64,000 bases of DNA from Lewinellaceae bacterium (GCA_020636405.1 JACJXW010000004.1:930001-994000); one strand, 5' to 3'. Positions 1 through 7,815 are shown, counted from the first letter of the stretch. Notes: generated by a model from the sequence alone, not told the origin. Numbers and translations: made by a program.

Positions 1-1
1 G

Positions 2-895
2 GTATTGGATGAACCCCTGTTGCTCACGCGGGATGCCGGCGGCCATGCCCGATGCCTGTCAAACGTATGCACCCATCGGGGCAAGGTCATCGTAGAACAA
101 CCGGGAAAGATGCGCCAGCTCACCTGTGGTTACCACGGCCGTTGTTTTGGCCTGGACGGCGCCTTTAAAAGGATGCCGGAGTTTCAGCAGGCTGAAAATT
201 TCCCTACCGAAGCGGACAACCTTGCCCGGGTAGGGCTGGAGGAATGGCTGGGATTGTACTTTGTCTCTCTGTCTCCCTTTGCTGATTTTGACCTCGTCAC
301 ACGGCCCATTCGCGAGCGCATTGCCTGGATGCCGTTGGATACCCTTGAATTTGCGGAAGAAGGCACGGTAGATTACGACGTGAAAGCACATTGGGCGCTG
401 TACTGTGACAACTACCTGGAGGGTTTTCACGTACCCTTTGTGCACCCCGGGCTGAATGCCGCGCTGGACTTTGGAAATTACGACTATGAGCTCTTCCCTT
501 ACTGCAACCTGCAGGTGGGTATTGCAAAGGAGGAGGAACCCTGCTTCGATATCCCCGAAGGGTACGCCGACCATGGCCGCCGTGTTTATGCATACTATTT
601 CTGGCTTTTTCCCAACCTGATGTTCAACTTTTACCCCTGGGGCCTGTCGCTCAATGTGGTGGAGCCGCTCGGACCGGCCCGCACCCGCGTGCGCTTCCGT
701 ACCTATGCTTTCCGGGGCCAGGCGCACCGCCGTATCATCAACCGCATCGACCAGACGGAAATGGAGGACGAGGCGGTGGTGGAAAGCGTACAACTGGGCA
801 TTCGGTCCCGCTTTTACCAACAGGGGCGCTTTTCACCGTCGATGGAAAAATGTGTGCACCACTTTCACCAGTTGGTGCAGCGGTTTATGGAATAG
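2..895 (+). CDS. Rieske non-heme iron oxygenase, alpha (catalytic) subunit, 5'-truncated by window edge
   Basis: The reading frame is open to the window start, so the N-terminus is missing and about 298 residues remain. Counting from the TTG codon at 5-7 as residue 1, a Rieske [2Fe-2S] motif is visible as C22-x-H24 and C41-x-x-H44. It is followed by a ring-hydroxylase catalytic domain with the mononuclear iron signature D135-N-Y-L-E-G-F-H142-x4-H147. Such enzymes use electrons from a reductase or ferredoxin to activate O2 on an aromatic or quaternary-amine substrate; the substrate cannot be read from the sequence. Most of the Rieske domain is present, so probably only a few dozen residues are lost upstream. 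No reductase partner lies downstream, so it is either single or partnered outside the window. Family is certain, substrate unknown. Confidence 0.93.
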   Translation, partial: VLDEPLLLTRDAGGHARCLSNVCTHRGKVIVEQPGKMRQLTCGYHGRCFGLDGAFKRMPEFQQAENFPTEADNLARVGLEEWLGLYFVSLSPFADFDLVTRPIRERIAWMPLDTLEFAEEGTVDYDVKAHWALYCDNYLEGFHVPFVHPGLNAALDFGNYDYELFPYCNLQVGIAKEEEPCFDIPEGYADHGRRVYAYYFWLFPNLMFNFYPWGLSLNVVEPLGPARTRVRFRTYAFRGQAHRRIINRIDQTEMEDEAVVESVQLGIRSRFYQQGRFSPSMEKCVHHFHQLVQRFME

Positions 896-1048
896 TATGG
901 GTACCGGAGAAGCAAGAGAATGCCTTCGCGGGGATGAGCCCATAGCATGGCTACGAGCCATACGTTCGTTTCGGTAGTAATTCGTCTTGGACTGGGGCCT
1001 TTACCTGCTTTTCTCTATTTGCTACAACTTTTTCCCGGCTAAAATGCT

Positions 1049-1056
1049 TACATTTG
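1049..1056 (+). promoter_or_regulatory. Bacteroidetes-type -7 element (TACATTTG) of the zinc-ribbon lipoprotein gene
   Basis: The octamer matches TAnnTTTG exactly and lies 27 nt before the ATG at 1084. The nearest TTTG that could act as the -33 element (1018-1021) is 27 nt upstream, longer than the usual 17-23 nt, so the upstream half is weak. Confidence 0.5.
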
Positions 1057-1083
1057 AAGCTTTCATCACGACAATAACTGACC

Positions 1084-1542
1084 ATGAAATTTAGCACTTC
1101 TATCGTTCTTATCCTCATCCTGGGCCTGGTTCTGGCCTGCTCCAACAATGAGAAGAAACCGGCCACGGTGCAACAGCCGGCCGACAATACTGCCCCGTCG
1201 CTCACACCGCCGCCGAACATCAACAGCGGCACTGCGGCTGCCGGTGGGGTCATGCATTACACCTGCCCCAATAACTGCGCAGGCAGCGGCGGCGATGCAG
1301 CCGGTAACTGCCCGGTTTGCGGCACGGCATACGTACACAATGCCGCTTATCACAACCAGCCCGCTGGCGACGCCGGCAACAACCCGATGATCCAGGTGCC
1401 CCAACAGGAAAGCCCGGCACAGAACGCGGCGGGCATCTATCACTACACTTGTCCCAGCGGATGTGCAGGAGGTAGCGGTACGGCAGGCACCTGTCCGCAG
1501 TGTGGAGGAACCCTGGCGCACAACCAGGCCTATCACCAGTAG
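1084..1542 (+). CDS. Small lipoprotein with two zinc-ribbon-like Cys/His repeats
   Basis: This 152-residue protein begins with a lipoprotein signal peptide whose lipobox is L-V-L-A-C19, so it should be lipidated and kept at the envelope. After a low-complexity Pro/Ala/Asn linker come two copies of one module, roughly residues 57-88 and 118-151. Each has the order H-Y-T-C-P, a Gly-rich loop, a second Cys, then C-P-x-C-G and a final H-N-x-A-Y-H. The four cysteines and the histidines resemble the heavy-metal-binding YTCPMHP-type ribbon of copper exporters and lipoproteins, and I infer metal binding. It is transcribed alone, facing the convergent proB gene. Function beyond probable metal binding is unknown. 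Confidence 0.8.
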   Translation: MKFSTSIVLILILGLVLACSNNEKKPATVQQPADNTAPSLTPPPNINSGTAAAGGVMHYTCPNNCAGSGGDAAGNCPVCGTAYVHNAAYHNQPAGDAGNNPMIQVPQQESPAQNAAGIYHYTCPSGCAGGSGTAGTCPQCGGTLAHNQAYHQ

Positions 1543-1660
1543 GAGAGGTTTTTGTTCAGCAAACAATGGGACGCGGATCAGCGCCGGTTTGGAGAGCCTG
1601 CCTTCAAGGATAGGCCGCCTTCGCGCTGCTCCGTGTTCCAATTGCCCTTCCCTTCGCTTG

Positions 1661-2743
1661 TCAATCTATATACAAATAATCATAGTGCACCAGCGCTCTT
1701 TTCCCCCGCTGCCCCACATACTGCCGGGCCAGTTCTGAGCCGTACTGCGCCTGTCCAAGCCCGATAGCCTGTCCCTGGCTGTTGAAGATCCTTACAATAT
1801 CCCCCTTCTGAAAATCCCCTTCGATACGGGTGATGCCAACCGGGAGCAGGCTGGAAGCTTTTTCCCCTGAACAGAGGGCCGCCTCCGCTCCGGCGTTGAT
1901 ATGGACGGCAGCTTTGCTTTCGGAAGCGTGGTAGGCCAGCCGTTTTTTTACATTGGAAATGGATTCGGCAGGCAGGAAGCGCGTGCCGGTAAAATCCCCC
2001 CTCATGATATCCAGAAGGATGTTGCCCCGGCGGCCATTGGCGATGATGGTCGTGATGCCCACCTTGGCGGCCTTCTGGGCAATCCGGAATTTCGTGTGCA
2101 TGCCGCCCCGGCCAAATGAGGACCGGGAGGGCGCAATCGCCTTCATCCACTGTTTATCATCGAACGCGATCTCCCGGATGACGGCGCTGCCGGGTTCACC
2201 GGGCGGGGCCGACAGCAGGCCGTCTACGCTGCTGAGGATGATGAGCGCATCGGCGTTGGTCATGGCGGCCACCAGGCCTGCCAGCTCGTCGTTGTCCGTA
2301 AACATCAACTCGCTCACGGAGACGACGTCGTTCTCATTGACGATGGGCACCACCTTATCGCGCAGCAGGGCGAGAAAGCAGTTCTTCATATTGTTGTAGT
2401 GGGTATGCCCCTGGAAGTCCGCCTTGGTGGCCAGCACCTGGGCGCAGAACAAGCCGTGGTTGGCGAAAAGCTGCCGGTAGATCTCCATGAGCCGAACCTG
2501 CCCTACAGCAGAGAGCACCTGCCGTCGTACTACCTTGCTCATGCCTTCCGGAACCTGGATGAGGCTGCGGCCGGCGCCTACTGCTCCGGAAGACACCAGG
2601 ATCACCTCCGTGCCCGATTGCTTGATGGCGGCTATCTGGTCTGCCAGGTGGCTGATGCTGGTGATGTCGAGCAGTCCATCTTCCCGCGCCAGCACGTTGG
2701 TCCCTACCTTAACGACGATCTTGCGGAATTCCGGCATGCTCAT
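1661..2743 (-). CDS. proB: Glutamate 5-kinase
   Basis: ProB phosphorylates glutamate to gamma-glutamyl phosphate, the first step of proline synthesis in the cytoplasm. The 360-residue product opens with the amino-acid-kinase signature (I-V-V-K-V-G-T-N), has the V-S-S-G-A-V-G-A-G nucleotide loop and N-E-N-D-V-V, and ends with a PUA domain (about residues 275-360, beginning near G-I-T-R-I-E-G). I chose the start encoding M-S-M-P-E-F because family members begin just before the F-R-K-I-V-V-K-V-G motif. The frame stays open upstream to 2926, but that stretch runs into the aconitase promoter and its translation is unlike ProB. A second usable ATG is two codons in (2737). proA is not in the window. 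Confidence 0.95.
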   Translation of the reverse strand: MSMPEFRKIVVKVGTNVLAREDGLLDITSISHLADQIAAIKQSGTEVILVSSGAVGAGRSLIQVPEGMSKVVRRQVLSAVGQVRLMEIYRQLFANHGLFCAQVLATKADFQGHTHYNNMKNCFLALLRDKVVPIVNENDVVSVSELMFTDNDELAGLVAAMTNADALIILSSVDGLLSAPPGEPGSAVIREIAFDDKQWMKAIAPSRSSFGRGGMHTKFRIAQKAAKVGITTIIANGRRGNILLDIMRGDFTGTRFLPAESISNVKKRLAYHASESKAAVHINAGAEAALCSGEKASSLLPVGITRIEGDFQKGDIVRIFNSQGQAIGLGQAQYGSELARQYVGQRGKRALVHYDYLYID

Positions 2744-2826
2744 TATGCTTCGATTTAGGATTACTTCTTTTATGTGCTTTGCTTTCCGAACAAAATTTCG
2801 GTCAAGCCCTTCTATATTAGGAGAGG

Positions 2827-2859
2827 TTTGACAAAAATAGGCTAAAAATTGTACCTTTG
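2827..2859 (+). promoter_or_regulatory. Bacteroidetes promoter of the aconitase gene (TTTG - 21 nt - TACCTTTG)
   Basis: TTTG at 2827-2830 and TACCTTTG at 2852-2859 are separated by 21 nt and match both halves of the Bacteroidetes housekeeping-sigma consensus. Transcription would start near 2866, giving a leader of about 70 nt before the ATG at 2939. This placement supports the shorter aconitase start. Confidence 0.8.
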
Positions 2860-2938
2860 TGGACCTTTTCACAAGGCTTTGTCCTTGCTTTTTCTCAAGA
2901 CACCTGATCATCAACTTAAATATCAAAAAAGTTTAGCT

Positions 2939-5227
2939 ATGCCATTCGATCTCGATATGATCAAGGCCGTTTACCAGGCCTTGCCCCAAAGAGTGGAAGA
3001 GGCCAGAAAACTGCTCGGCCGCCCGCTCACCCTCGCCGAAAAGATACTCTATTCGCACCTTCACCCGGAATCCCCTCTTCAGAAGTACAACCGTGGGAAA
3101 GACTACGTCTTCTTCGCTCCCGACCGGGTGGCCATGCAGGATGCGACCGCCCAGATGGCCCTGTTGCAGTTTATGACTGCCGGCCGGGATAAGGTCGCGG
3201 TGCCTTCCACCGTCCATTGTGACCACCTCATCGAAGCGGAGATAGGCGCGGATAAAGACCTGTCCAAAGCCAATGAGGTCAACAAAGAGGTCTACGACTT
3301 CCTATCCTCCATTTCCAATAAGTATGGCATCGGCTTCTGGAAGCCGGGCGCGGGTATCATCCACCAGATCGTCCTCGAAAATTACGCCTTCCCCGGCGGC
3401 ATGATGATCGGTACCGACTCGCATACGCCCAATGCCGGCGGCCTCGGAATGGTCGCCATCGGAGTCGGCGGCGCAGATGCGGTCGACGTTATGGCCGGCA
3501 TGCCCTGGGAACTGAAGATGCCCAAACTGATCGGCGTGAAACTCACCGGCAAGATGAGCGGCTGGACTTCCTCCAAGGACGTCATCCTCAAAGTGGCCGG
3601 CATCCTGACCGTGAAGGGCGGAACGGGCGCTATCGTGGAGTACTTCGGGCCGGGCGCCGAATCGCTGTCCTGTACCGGAAAAGGTACGATCTGCAACATG
3701 GGCGCCGAGATCGGGGCAACCACCTCAACTTTTGGATACGATGAGGCGATGAGCCGCTACCTGCGCGCTACGGAACGTGCCGAAGTGGCCGAGCTGGCCG
3801 ACGGCGTTCGCGAACACCTGACGGGCGACCCTGATTGCTACGCCAACCCGGAGAAATACTTCGATCAGGTTATCGAGATCAACCTTTCCGAACTGGAGCC
3901 CCACATCAACGGGCCCTATACTCCAGACCTGGCCTGGCCGATCTCCAAGTTTGCCAAGGCAGTAAAGGAAAATAACTATCCGCAAAAACTGGAAGTAGGC
4001 CTGATCGGTTCCTGCACGAACTCTTCCTATGAAGACCTGGACCGCGCCGCTTCCCTGGCCCGGCAGGCCGTGGCCAAAAAACTGAAGGTGAAATCCGAAT
4101 TTACGGTGACCCCGGGCTCGGAACTGATCCGCTATACGGTGGCTCGCGACGGGCAGCTCGACGCCTTCGAAAAGATGGGCGGCGTAGTGCTGGCCAACGC
4201 CTGCGGCCCCTGTATCGGCCAATGGGCCCGTCATACCGACGACCCCAACCGCGCCAATTCCATCATTACTTCTTTCAACCGGAACTTCTCCAAGCGCAAC
4301 GACGGCAACCCGCAGACGCGCGCCTTCGTCGCCTCCCCGGAGATCGTTACCGCCATGGCCATCGCCGGCGACCTGACGTTCAACCCGCTGACCGATACCC
4401 TGATCAACGAGGACGGGCAGCAGGTGAAACTCGACCCGCCCAGCGGCATCGAACTGCCCACCAAAGGTTTTGACGTAGAAGACGCCGGCTTCCAGCCACC
4501 GGCCGCAGACGGCGGCAACGTGGTGGTGAAGGTGGATCCGAATTCTGACCGCCTGCAACTGCTGACGCCCTTTGAACCCATCACCCAGCAGCAGCTCAAA
4601 GGCATGCGCCTGCTGATCAAGGCCAAGGGCAAGTGTACGACCGACCACATCTCTATGGCAGGCCCGTGGCTGGTCTACCGCGGCCACCTCGACAATATTT
4701 CCAACAACTGCTTCATCGGCGCCATCAATTATTTCAACGACCAGGCGAATAAGGTGGCCAACTACGCCGATAGCGATACCACAGCGGAATACATGGCGGT
4801 GCCCGACTCCGCCCGCAAGTACAAGGCTGCCGGGATCAGTACCATCGTGTTCGGTGAAGAGAATTACGGTGAAGGCTCCTCTCGCGAGCACGCCGCCATG
4901 GAACCGCGCCACCTGGGCGTGAAGGCGGTCATCGTCAAATCCTTTGCTCGTATTCACGAGACCAACCTGAAAAAACAGGGCATGCTCGGGCTGACCTTCG
5001 TCAATCCGGCCGACTACGAGAAGATCCGTCAGGACGACAAGATCGACCTGCTGGGCTTCGATACCATGGCGCCGGGTAAGAACCTCAAGGTAGCGCTCCA
5101 CCACTCCGACGGCACTACCGATGAATTCGAGGTGGCGCACACTTACAACCAGGCCCAGATCGACTGGGTGCGCGCCGGCTCGGCGCTGAATAAGATCCGG
5201 GAGGAACTGGCGGGAACGGGGGAGTAG
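2939..5227 (+). CDS. acn: Aconitate hydratase, mitochondrial-type
   Basis: Aconitase interconverts citrate and isocitrate in the TCA cycle. The 762-residue product has the length of the monomeric mitochondrial-type family. The [4Fe-4S] ligands are visible as C359 (in G-S-C-T-N-S-S) and C422/C425 (in A-C-G-P-C-I-G). The swivel domain holds the catalytic-serine loop G-E-G-S-S-R-E-H-A-A. The substrate loop G-T-D-S-H-T-P-N is near residue 160. An in-frame ATG at 2849 exists, but it sits upstream of the predicted transcription start and would add 30 residues unlike the family, so the ATG at 2939 is preferred. The stop codon TAG overlaps the first unit of an octamer repeat array. Confidence 0.97.
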   Translation: MPFDLDMIKAVYQALPQRVEEARKLLGRPLTLAEKILYSHLHPESPLQKYNRGKDYVFFAPDRVAMQDATAQMALLQFMTAGRDKVAVPSTVHCDHLIEAEIGADKDLSKANEVNKEVYDFLSSISNKYGIGFWKPGAGIIHQIVLENYAFPGGMMIGTDSHTPNAGGLGMVAIGVGGADAVDVMAGMPWELKMPKLIGVKLTGKMSGWTSSKDVILKVAGILTVKGGTGAIVEYFGPGAESLSCTGKGTICNMGAEIGATTSTFGYDEAMSRYLRATERAEVAELADGVREHLTGDPDCYANPEKYFDQVIEINLSELEPHINGPYTPDLAWPISKFAKAVKENNYPQKLEVGLIGSCTNSSYEDLDRAASLARQAVAKKLKVKSEFTVTPGSELIRYTVARDGQLDAFEKMGGVVLANACGPCIGQWARHTDDPNRANSIITSFNRNFSKRNDGNPQTRAFVASPEIVTAMAIAGDLTFNPLTDTLINEDGQQVKLDPPSGIELPTKGFDVEDAGFQPPAADGGNVVVKVDPNSDRLQLLTPFEPITQQQLKGMRLLIKAKGKCTTDHISMAGPWLVYRGHLDNISNNCFIGAINYFNDQANKVANYADSDTTAEYMAVPDSARKYKAAGISTIVFGEENYGEGSSREHAAMEPRHLGVKAVIVKSFARIHETNLKKQGMLGLTFVNPADYEKIRQDDKIDLLGFDTMAPGKNLKVALHHSDGTTDEFEVAHTYNQAQIDWVRAGSALNKIREELAGTGE

Positions 5228-5311
5228 TGTTGGAGTGCATTCGTGCTAGTGTATCAGTGCATTAGTGCATTAGTGCATTCGTGTTGGAGTGCATTCGTGC
5301 ATTAGTGTGTA
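5226..5311. repeat. Tandem octamer array, consensus AGTGCATT
   Basis: Ten octamers and one hexamer (5242-5247) run head to tail. Five are exactly AGTGCATT; the others are variants such as CGTGCATT and AGTGTTGG. The array begins inside the aconitase stop codon. No reverse-complement arm is visible. The rest of the gap to 5747 holds a terminator-like hairpin and two palindromes, described separately, and no convincing gene. Confidence 0.85.
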
Positions 5312-5362
5312 TGTTGGCTGCCGGACTATTAATTGTACGGCAACCAAGGTTATAAAACATAA

Positions 5363-5404
5363 ACGGCTATTTGGGGCGGTTGTCCTGAGTAGCCGTCTTT
5401 TTTT
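5363..5404 (+). terminator. Probable Rho-independent terminator downstream of acn
   Basis: ACGGCTA (5363-5369) pairs with TAGCCGT (5390-5396) across a 20-nt loop and is followed by a run of seven T. It lies about 135 nt past the aconitase stop, beyond the octamer array. A weaker imperfect hairpin (TTGGCTGCCG with CGGCAACCAA, about 5314-5346) precedes it. Confidence 0.55.
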
Positions 5405-5592
5405 GGCGGTGCGCCTGTCCCTAATGGTAGGAGAAAGTAGCCCGCATCCTCCCGGCATCGCTTGCAATCAGTTTTATTTACCCCTTCAGTTTGAAGAAAA
5501 TTCCCGCTATTTTTTGAAAGTATATTTTATTGTAAATGAGGTTTTTACAATTTTTTATCTATCTGGATGGACTCAAATCTAATGGTAGAAGT

Positions 5593-5619
5593 AATCAAAT
5601 TAGTGTCACTAATTTGATT
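5593..5619. promoter_or_regulatory. Perfect 27-nt palindrome (13-bp arms), operator candidate
   Basis: AATCAAATTAGTG at 5593-5605 and its exact reverse complement CACTAATTTGATT at 5607-5619 flank one central T. The arms are AT-rich and there is no following T tract, so a protein-binding operator fits better than a terminator. It lies 130 nt before the GIY-YIG-like gene. Confidence 0.5.
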
Positions 5620-5709
5620 TAAACTCAAAAAGGTGTTAAATTGTGTGTGCCTTTTGGTGCAAGAGACAATACCATAACCCAACTTGCTAAGGAAGATTTA
5701 AATACCGAA

Positions 5710-5730
5710 CCCTTTTCCCTGGGAAAAGGG
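5710..5730. promoter_or_regulatory. Perfect 21-nt palindrome 17 nt before a start codon
   Basis: CCCTTTTCCC at 5710-5719 and GGGAAAAGGG at 5721-5730 are exact inverted repeats around one T. In RNA the purine arm could act in ribosome access; in DNA the symmetry suggests an operator. Its nearness to the ATG at 5748 argues for control of the two-gene unit that follows. Confidence 0.5.
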
Positions 5731-5747
5731 CGCAAAGCAATTGGATT

Positions 5748-6269
5748 ATGGTCAAACTTGCAGAACCAAGGCCCTTGGGGCAGATTCGGCAACCGCCCCA
5801 ATCGCCACGCTATTTGATATTCTTGCTTATTGGGGCTATCTTACTGATAACAGCCTATAAAGGAGCAGATTTCATTGAGGTTGGAGAAGACGGTAAGCTC
5901 CGCTTGTCCAAAAAACGGCGGGAGAAAATGGAACGGGAGATCGAGAACCTGAAGGAGGCGGAGCAGTATGTGTTGGTGGCGGTTACAGATGGTTGGTATC
6001 CCTGTTTCAATTGTGGTATGTATACTACCATTTTTCTAAGGAAAGACGAAGAATGGAGGTATGGCGTTACTATTCATGGTAAGAAAAAACGATACGGCGA
6101 AGCCATGCTTTTGGCAAAAGGGTTAAGGTATCACATCCAATACACAGGAACGATTGAGGATTGTCTGATCAAAGAGAAAGAAAGAATTTACTATTATGCT
6201 TTGCTTCCCGAGAATCTAAAGCGGGCTGTACCTTTAAAAAGGCCTCCGGGAAATAAGATTGACAGATAA
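5748..6269 (+). CDS. Membrane-anchored GIY-YIG-like domain protein, candidate nuclease/toxin
   Basis: The 173-residue product has a short N-terminal tail, one hydrophobic segment (about 22-37) and a basic, coiled-coil-like linker (48-72). The C-terminal domain carries what look like the GIY-YIG nuclease landmarks in order: G90-M-Y92, then W-R-Y105-G106-V-T108, R115, a glutamate in C-L-I-K-E143-K, and the closing N156 in L-L-P-E-N. Two Cys (C86, C89) sit just before the first strand. This fold is used by homing and repair nucleases and by toxin tips of polymorphic toxins. The assignment is by motif order only; I could not run a profile search. A second gene starts 10 nt after the stop and two perfect palindromes precede this gene, which suggests a regulated two-gene module. 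No secretion or Rhs-type domain is present. Confidence 0.6.
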   Translation: MVKLAEPRPLGQIRQPPQSPRYLIFLLIGAILLITAYKGADFIEVGEDGKLRLSKKRREKMEREIENLKEAEQYVLVAVTDGWYPCFNCGMYTTIFLRKDEEWRYGVTIHGKKKRYGEAMLLAKGLRYHIQYTGTIEDCLIKEKERIYYYALLPENLKRAVPLKRPPGNKIDR

Positions 6270-6279
6270 AATTACTCCG

Positions 6280-6705
6280 ATGAGATTTTTTGCTCCATTC
6301 GCAGTCACCACTATAGCCTACGAAGAAGTTGCATTCAAACTCCCTCTGATCAGGTTTATGGATATTTTAAACGAAAACCTTCGGCTTGATAATTATGGAG
6401 TCATTGAAGGCCTGGGCGTCATCTTCATCATCAAACCACCGGAGAACAAGATCCATGAGGAGGGCGTGGTGTACAGCCGCAAATACAAAGATATCCGCAT
6501 TCTCAAGCGCCTGCCCTGGGACTTTGTGCTGAACCATGACGAAGAGGCCGTTCTCCACCTCATGGCGCGTACCTACCTGGAGATCCTGGATGAACTGCCA
6601 AAACAGAGAAAAATAAAAGACTTCGACCTGCCTGCCCTACGGAGAGATGTAGAACAGCTGTTCAATGCCCAGGGATGGCTGGTAGGGCAGGAGGAGGTTG
6701 GTTGA
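6280..6705 (+). CDS. Unknown 141-residue protein, possible immunity partner
   Basis: No family is recognised. The protein is soluble, with no signal peptide or membrane segment, and looks alpha/beta with an acidic helical C-terminal half. It follows the GIY-YIG-like gene by 10 nt in the same direction, the usual place of an antitoxin or immunity gene, and I infer such a role only from position and size. The ATG at 6280 is preferred; a TTG at 6259 would overlap the upstream gene by 11 nt. The stop codon TGA lies inside the first word (GTTGATTGG) of a palindromic repeat array. Confidence 0.7.
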   Translation: MRFFAPFAVTTIAYEEVAFKLPLIRFMDILNENLRLDNYGVIEGLGVIFIIKPPENKIHEEGVVYSRKYKDIRILKRLPWDFVLNHDEEAVLHLMARTYLEILDELPKQRKIKDFDLPALRRDVEQLFNAQGWLVGQEEVG

Positions 6706-6763
6706 TTGGGTTGATTGAGTTGGTCAACCCAATCAACCCAATCAATGAATCACAAATCAACCC
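6697..6763. repeat. Palindromic nonamer array (GTTGATTGG / CCAATCAAC) between convergent genes
   Basis: Positions 6702-6722 are the reverse complement of 6725-6745 with one mismatch, leaving a 2-nt loop; further diverged reverse units follow to 6763. Both neighbouring stop codons (TGA at 6703-6705 on +, and TGA at 6759-6757 on -) are contributed by repeat words. It probably also works as a bidirectional terminator. Confidence 0.85.
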
Positions 6764-7194
6764 TTCAACGTAGCCTCCAGTGTGATCTCCGCGGCCTTCA
6801 GCACTCTGGAGACCGGGCATCCTGCCTTGGCGCCATTGGCCAGTTCCAGGAATTTTTCCTCACTGATGCCGGGCACTTCCGCTTCCAGCGTGAGGGTGAT
6901 CCGGGTGATGGTGGGGGCCCCATCTACTGTTTCCAGGAAAAGTTTGGCTTCCGTTCTCAGCTCTCCGGGGGTAAAGCCGGCATTGCTCAGTTGTACGGCC
7001 AGGGCCATGTTGAAGCAGCCGGCGTGAGCGGCGGCTATGAGTTCTTCCGGGTTGGTGCCCTCTTTGCCATCCTCGTTTTGAAAGCGGAGGCGGAAGGAAT
7101 AGGGCTGTTCATTAAAGGCTCCGCTTTGGGTGGTGAGCGTTCCTTTGCCCTCCTTGCCCGTGCCTTTCCAAACAGCTTTTGCAGTACGTTTCAT
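6757..7194 (-). CDS. osmC: OsmC/Ohr-family peroxiredoxin
   Basis: OsmC proteins reduce organic hydroperoxides with a pair of cysteines. The 145-residue product has both: C60 in H-A-G-C-F-N-M-A and C126 in A-K-A-G-C-P-V-S-R, with the family's E-E-L-I-A-A-A-H segment just before the first. The start at M-K-R-T-A-K-A was chosen because OsmC members begin just before this strand; the open frame upstream to 7293 gives an unrelated 33-residue extension. The gene is monocistronic and convergent with the GIY-YIG pair. Confidence 0.93.
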   Translation of the reverse strand: MKRTAKAVWKGTGKEGKGTLTTQSGAFNEQPYSFRLRFQNEDGKEGTNPEELIAAAHAGCFNMALAVQLSNAGFTPGELRTEAKLFLETVDGAPTITRITLTLEAEVPGISEEKFLELANGAKAGCPVSRVLKAAEITLEATLKG

Positions 7195-7209
7195 ATTGAA
7201 GTCAGTTTT

Positions 7210-7226
7210 TGTTCTATAACAGAACA
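7210..7226 (-). promoter_or_regulatory. Short inverted repeat in the osmC leader (TGTTCT-5nt-AGAACA)
   Basis: A perfect 6-bp dyad lies 15 nt before the osmC start codon. It could be a repressor site for peroxide control, but it does not match a box I know, so the role is a guess. Confidence 0.3.
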
Positions 7227-7326
7227 GCTTTCTCCCCCGTAGGTTCGCCGGAAGGAAACGGTTCTTACCTTTTGTTCCCGGGTAAAAGGGCAACCTTCCT
7301 GCGGGGAGAGCGGAAATGGGAAAAAT

Positions 7327-7357
7327 TTTGTAAATCAGTGTGTTACTCTTAACTTTA
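7327..7357 (+). promoter_or_regulatory. Bacteroidetes promoter of mscL (TTTG - 19 nt - TAACTTTA)
   Basis: TTTG at 7327-7330 and TAACTTTA at 7350-7357 are spaced 19 nt apart; only the last base deviates from TAnnTTTG. The leader to the ATG at 7399 would be about 35 nt. Confidence 0.65.
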
Positions 7358-7398
7358 TTCTCGTCAAAACCAATGATTTTCCAACCAAAAACAAGACT

Positions 7399-7815
7399 AT
7401 GTTAAAGGAATTCAAAGACTTTATCATGCGGGGCAATGTGCTCGAGCTGGCCGTTGCCGTTATCATTGCTGGCGCCTTTGGCGGAGTGGTTGCTTCTTTT
7501 ACGAATGATGTTATCATGCCGCCGATCGGCCTGGCATTGGGTGGGGTTGACTTCAGCGACCTGGCCATCACTCTGGCCGGCGCCGAGATGAACGACGCCG
7601 GAGAAGTGGTCAAAGAGGCTGTTCAGATTCGCTATGGCGCCTTTGTCCAGAAAGTAATCGATTTCGTGATCATTGCCTTTGTCATCTTCATGCTGGTGCG
7701 TACCTACAATAGCATGCAGAAGAAAAAGGAAGAAGCTCCTGCTCCTGCACCTCCTCCCGGGCCTTCGGCTGAGGACCTGCTGGCGGAGATCCGCGACCTG
7801 TTGAAGAAGCAGTAA
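7399..7815 (+). CDS. mscL: Large-conductance mechanosensitive channel
   Basis: MscL opens under membrane tension and releases solutes during osmotic downshock. The 138-residue protein shows the N-terminal amphipathic helix (M-L-K-E-F-K-D-F-I-M-R-G-N), the pore helix TM1 (about 14-40, small-residue rich, ending T-N-D-V-I-M-P-P), a periplasmic loop, TM2 (about 78-100) and a charged C-terminal helix (E-D-L-L-A-E-I-R-D-L-L) after a Pro/Ala-rich linker. Length and layout are typical. It has its own promoter and a strong terminator. Confidence 0.97.
   Translation: MLKEFKDFIMRGNVLELAVAVIIAGAFGGVVASFTNDVIMPPIGLALGGVDFSDLAITLAGAEMNDAGEVVKEAVQIRYGAFVQKVIDFVIIAFVIFMLVRTYNSMQKKKEEAPAPAPPPGPSAEDLLAEIRDLLKKQ

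Noticed and set aside
59..820. 253-residue minus-strand frame opposite the Rieske gene
   Set aside because: It lies wholly antisense to a clear oxygenase gene and shows no family motif.
896..1083. tRNA or other RNA gene
   Set aside because: No cloverleaf or CCA end could be found here or in the other gaps read.
2744..2926. N-terminal extension of proB
   Set aside because: The added 61 residues are unlike ProB and overlap the aconitase promoter.
3725..5140. 471-residue open frame on the minus strand inside aconitase
   Set aside because: It is the antisense shadow of a well-conserved gene with GC-rich third positions; its translation has no recognisable domain.
5289..5582. 97-residue frame after aconitase
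   Set aside because: It begins in the octamer array, crosses a terminator and has no protein-like pattern.
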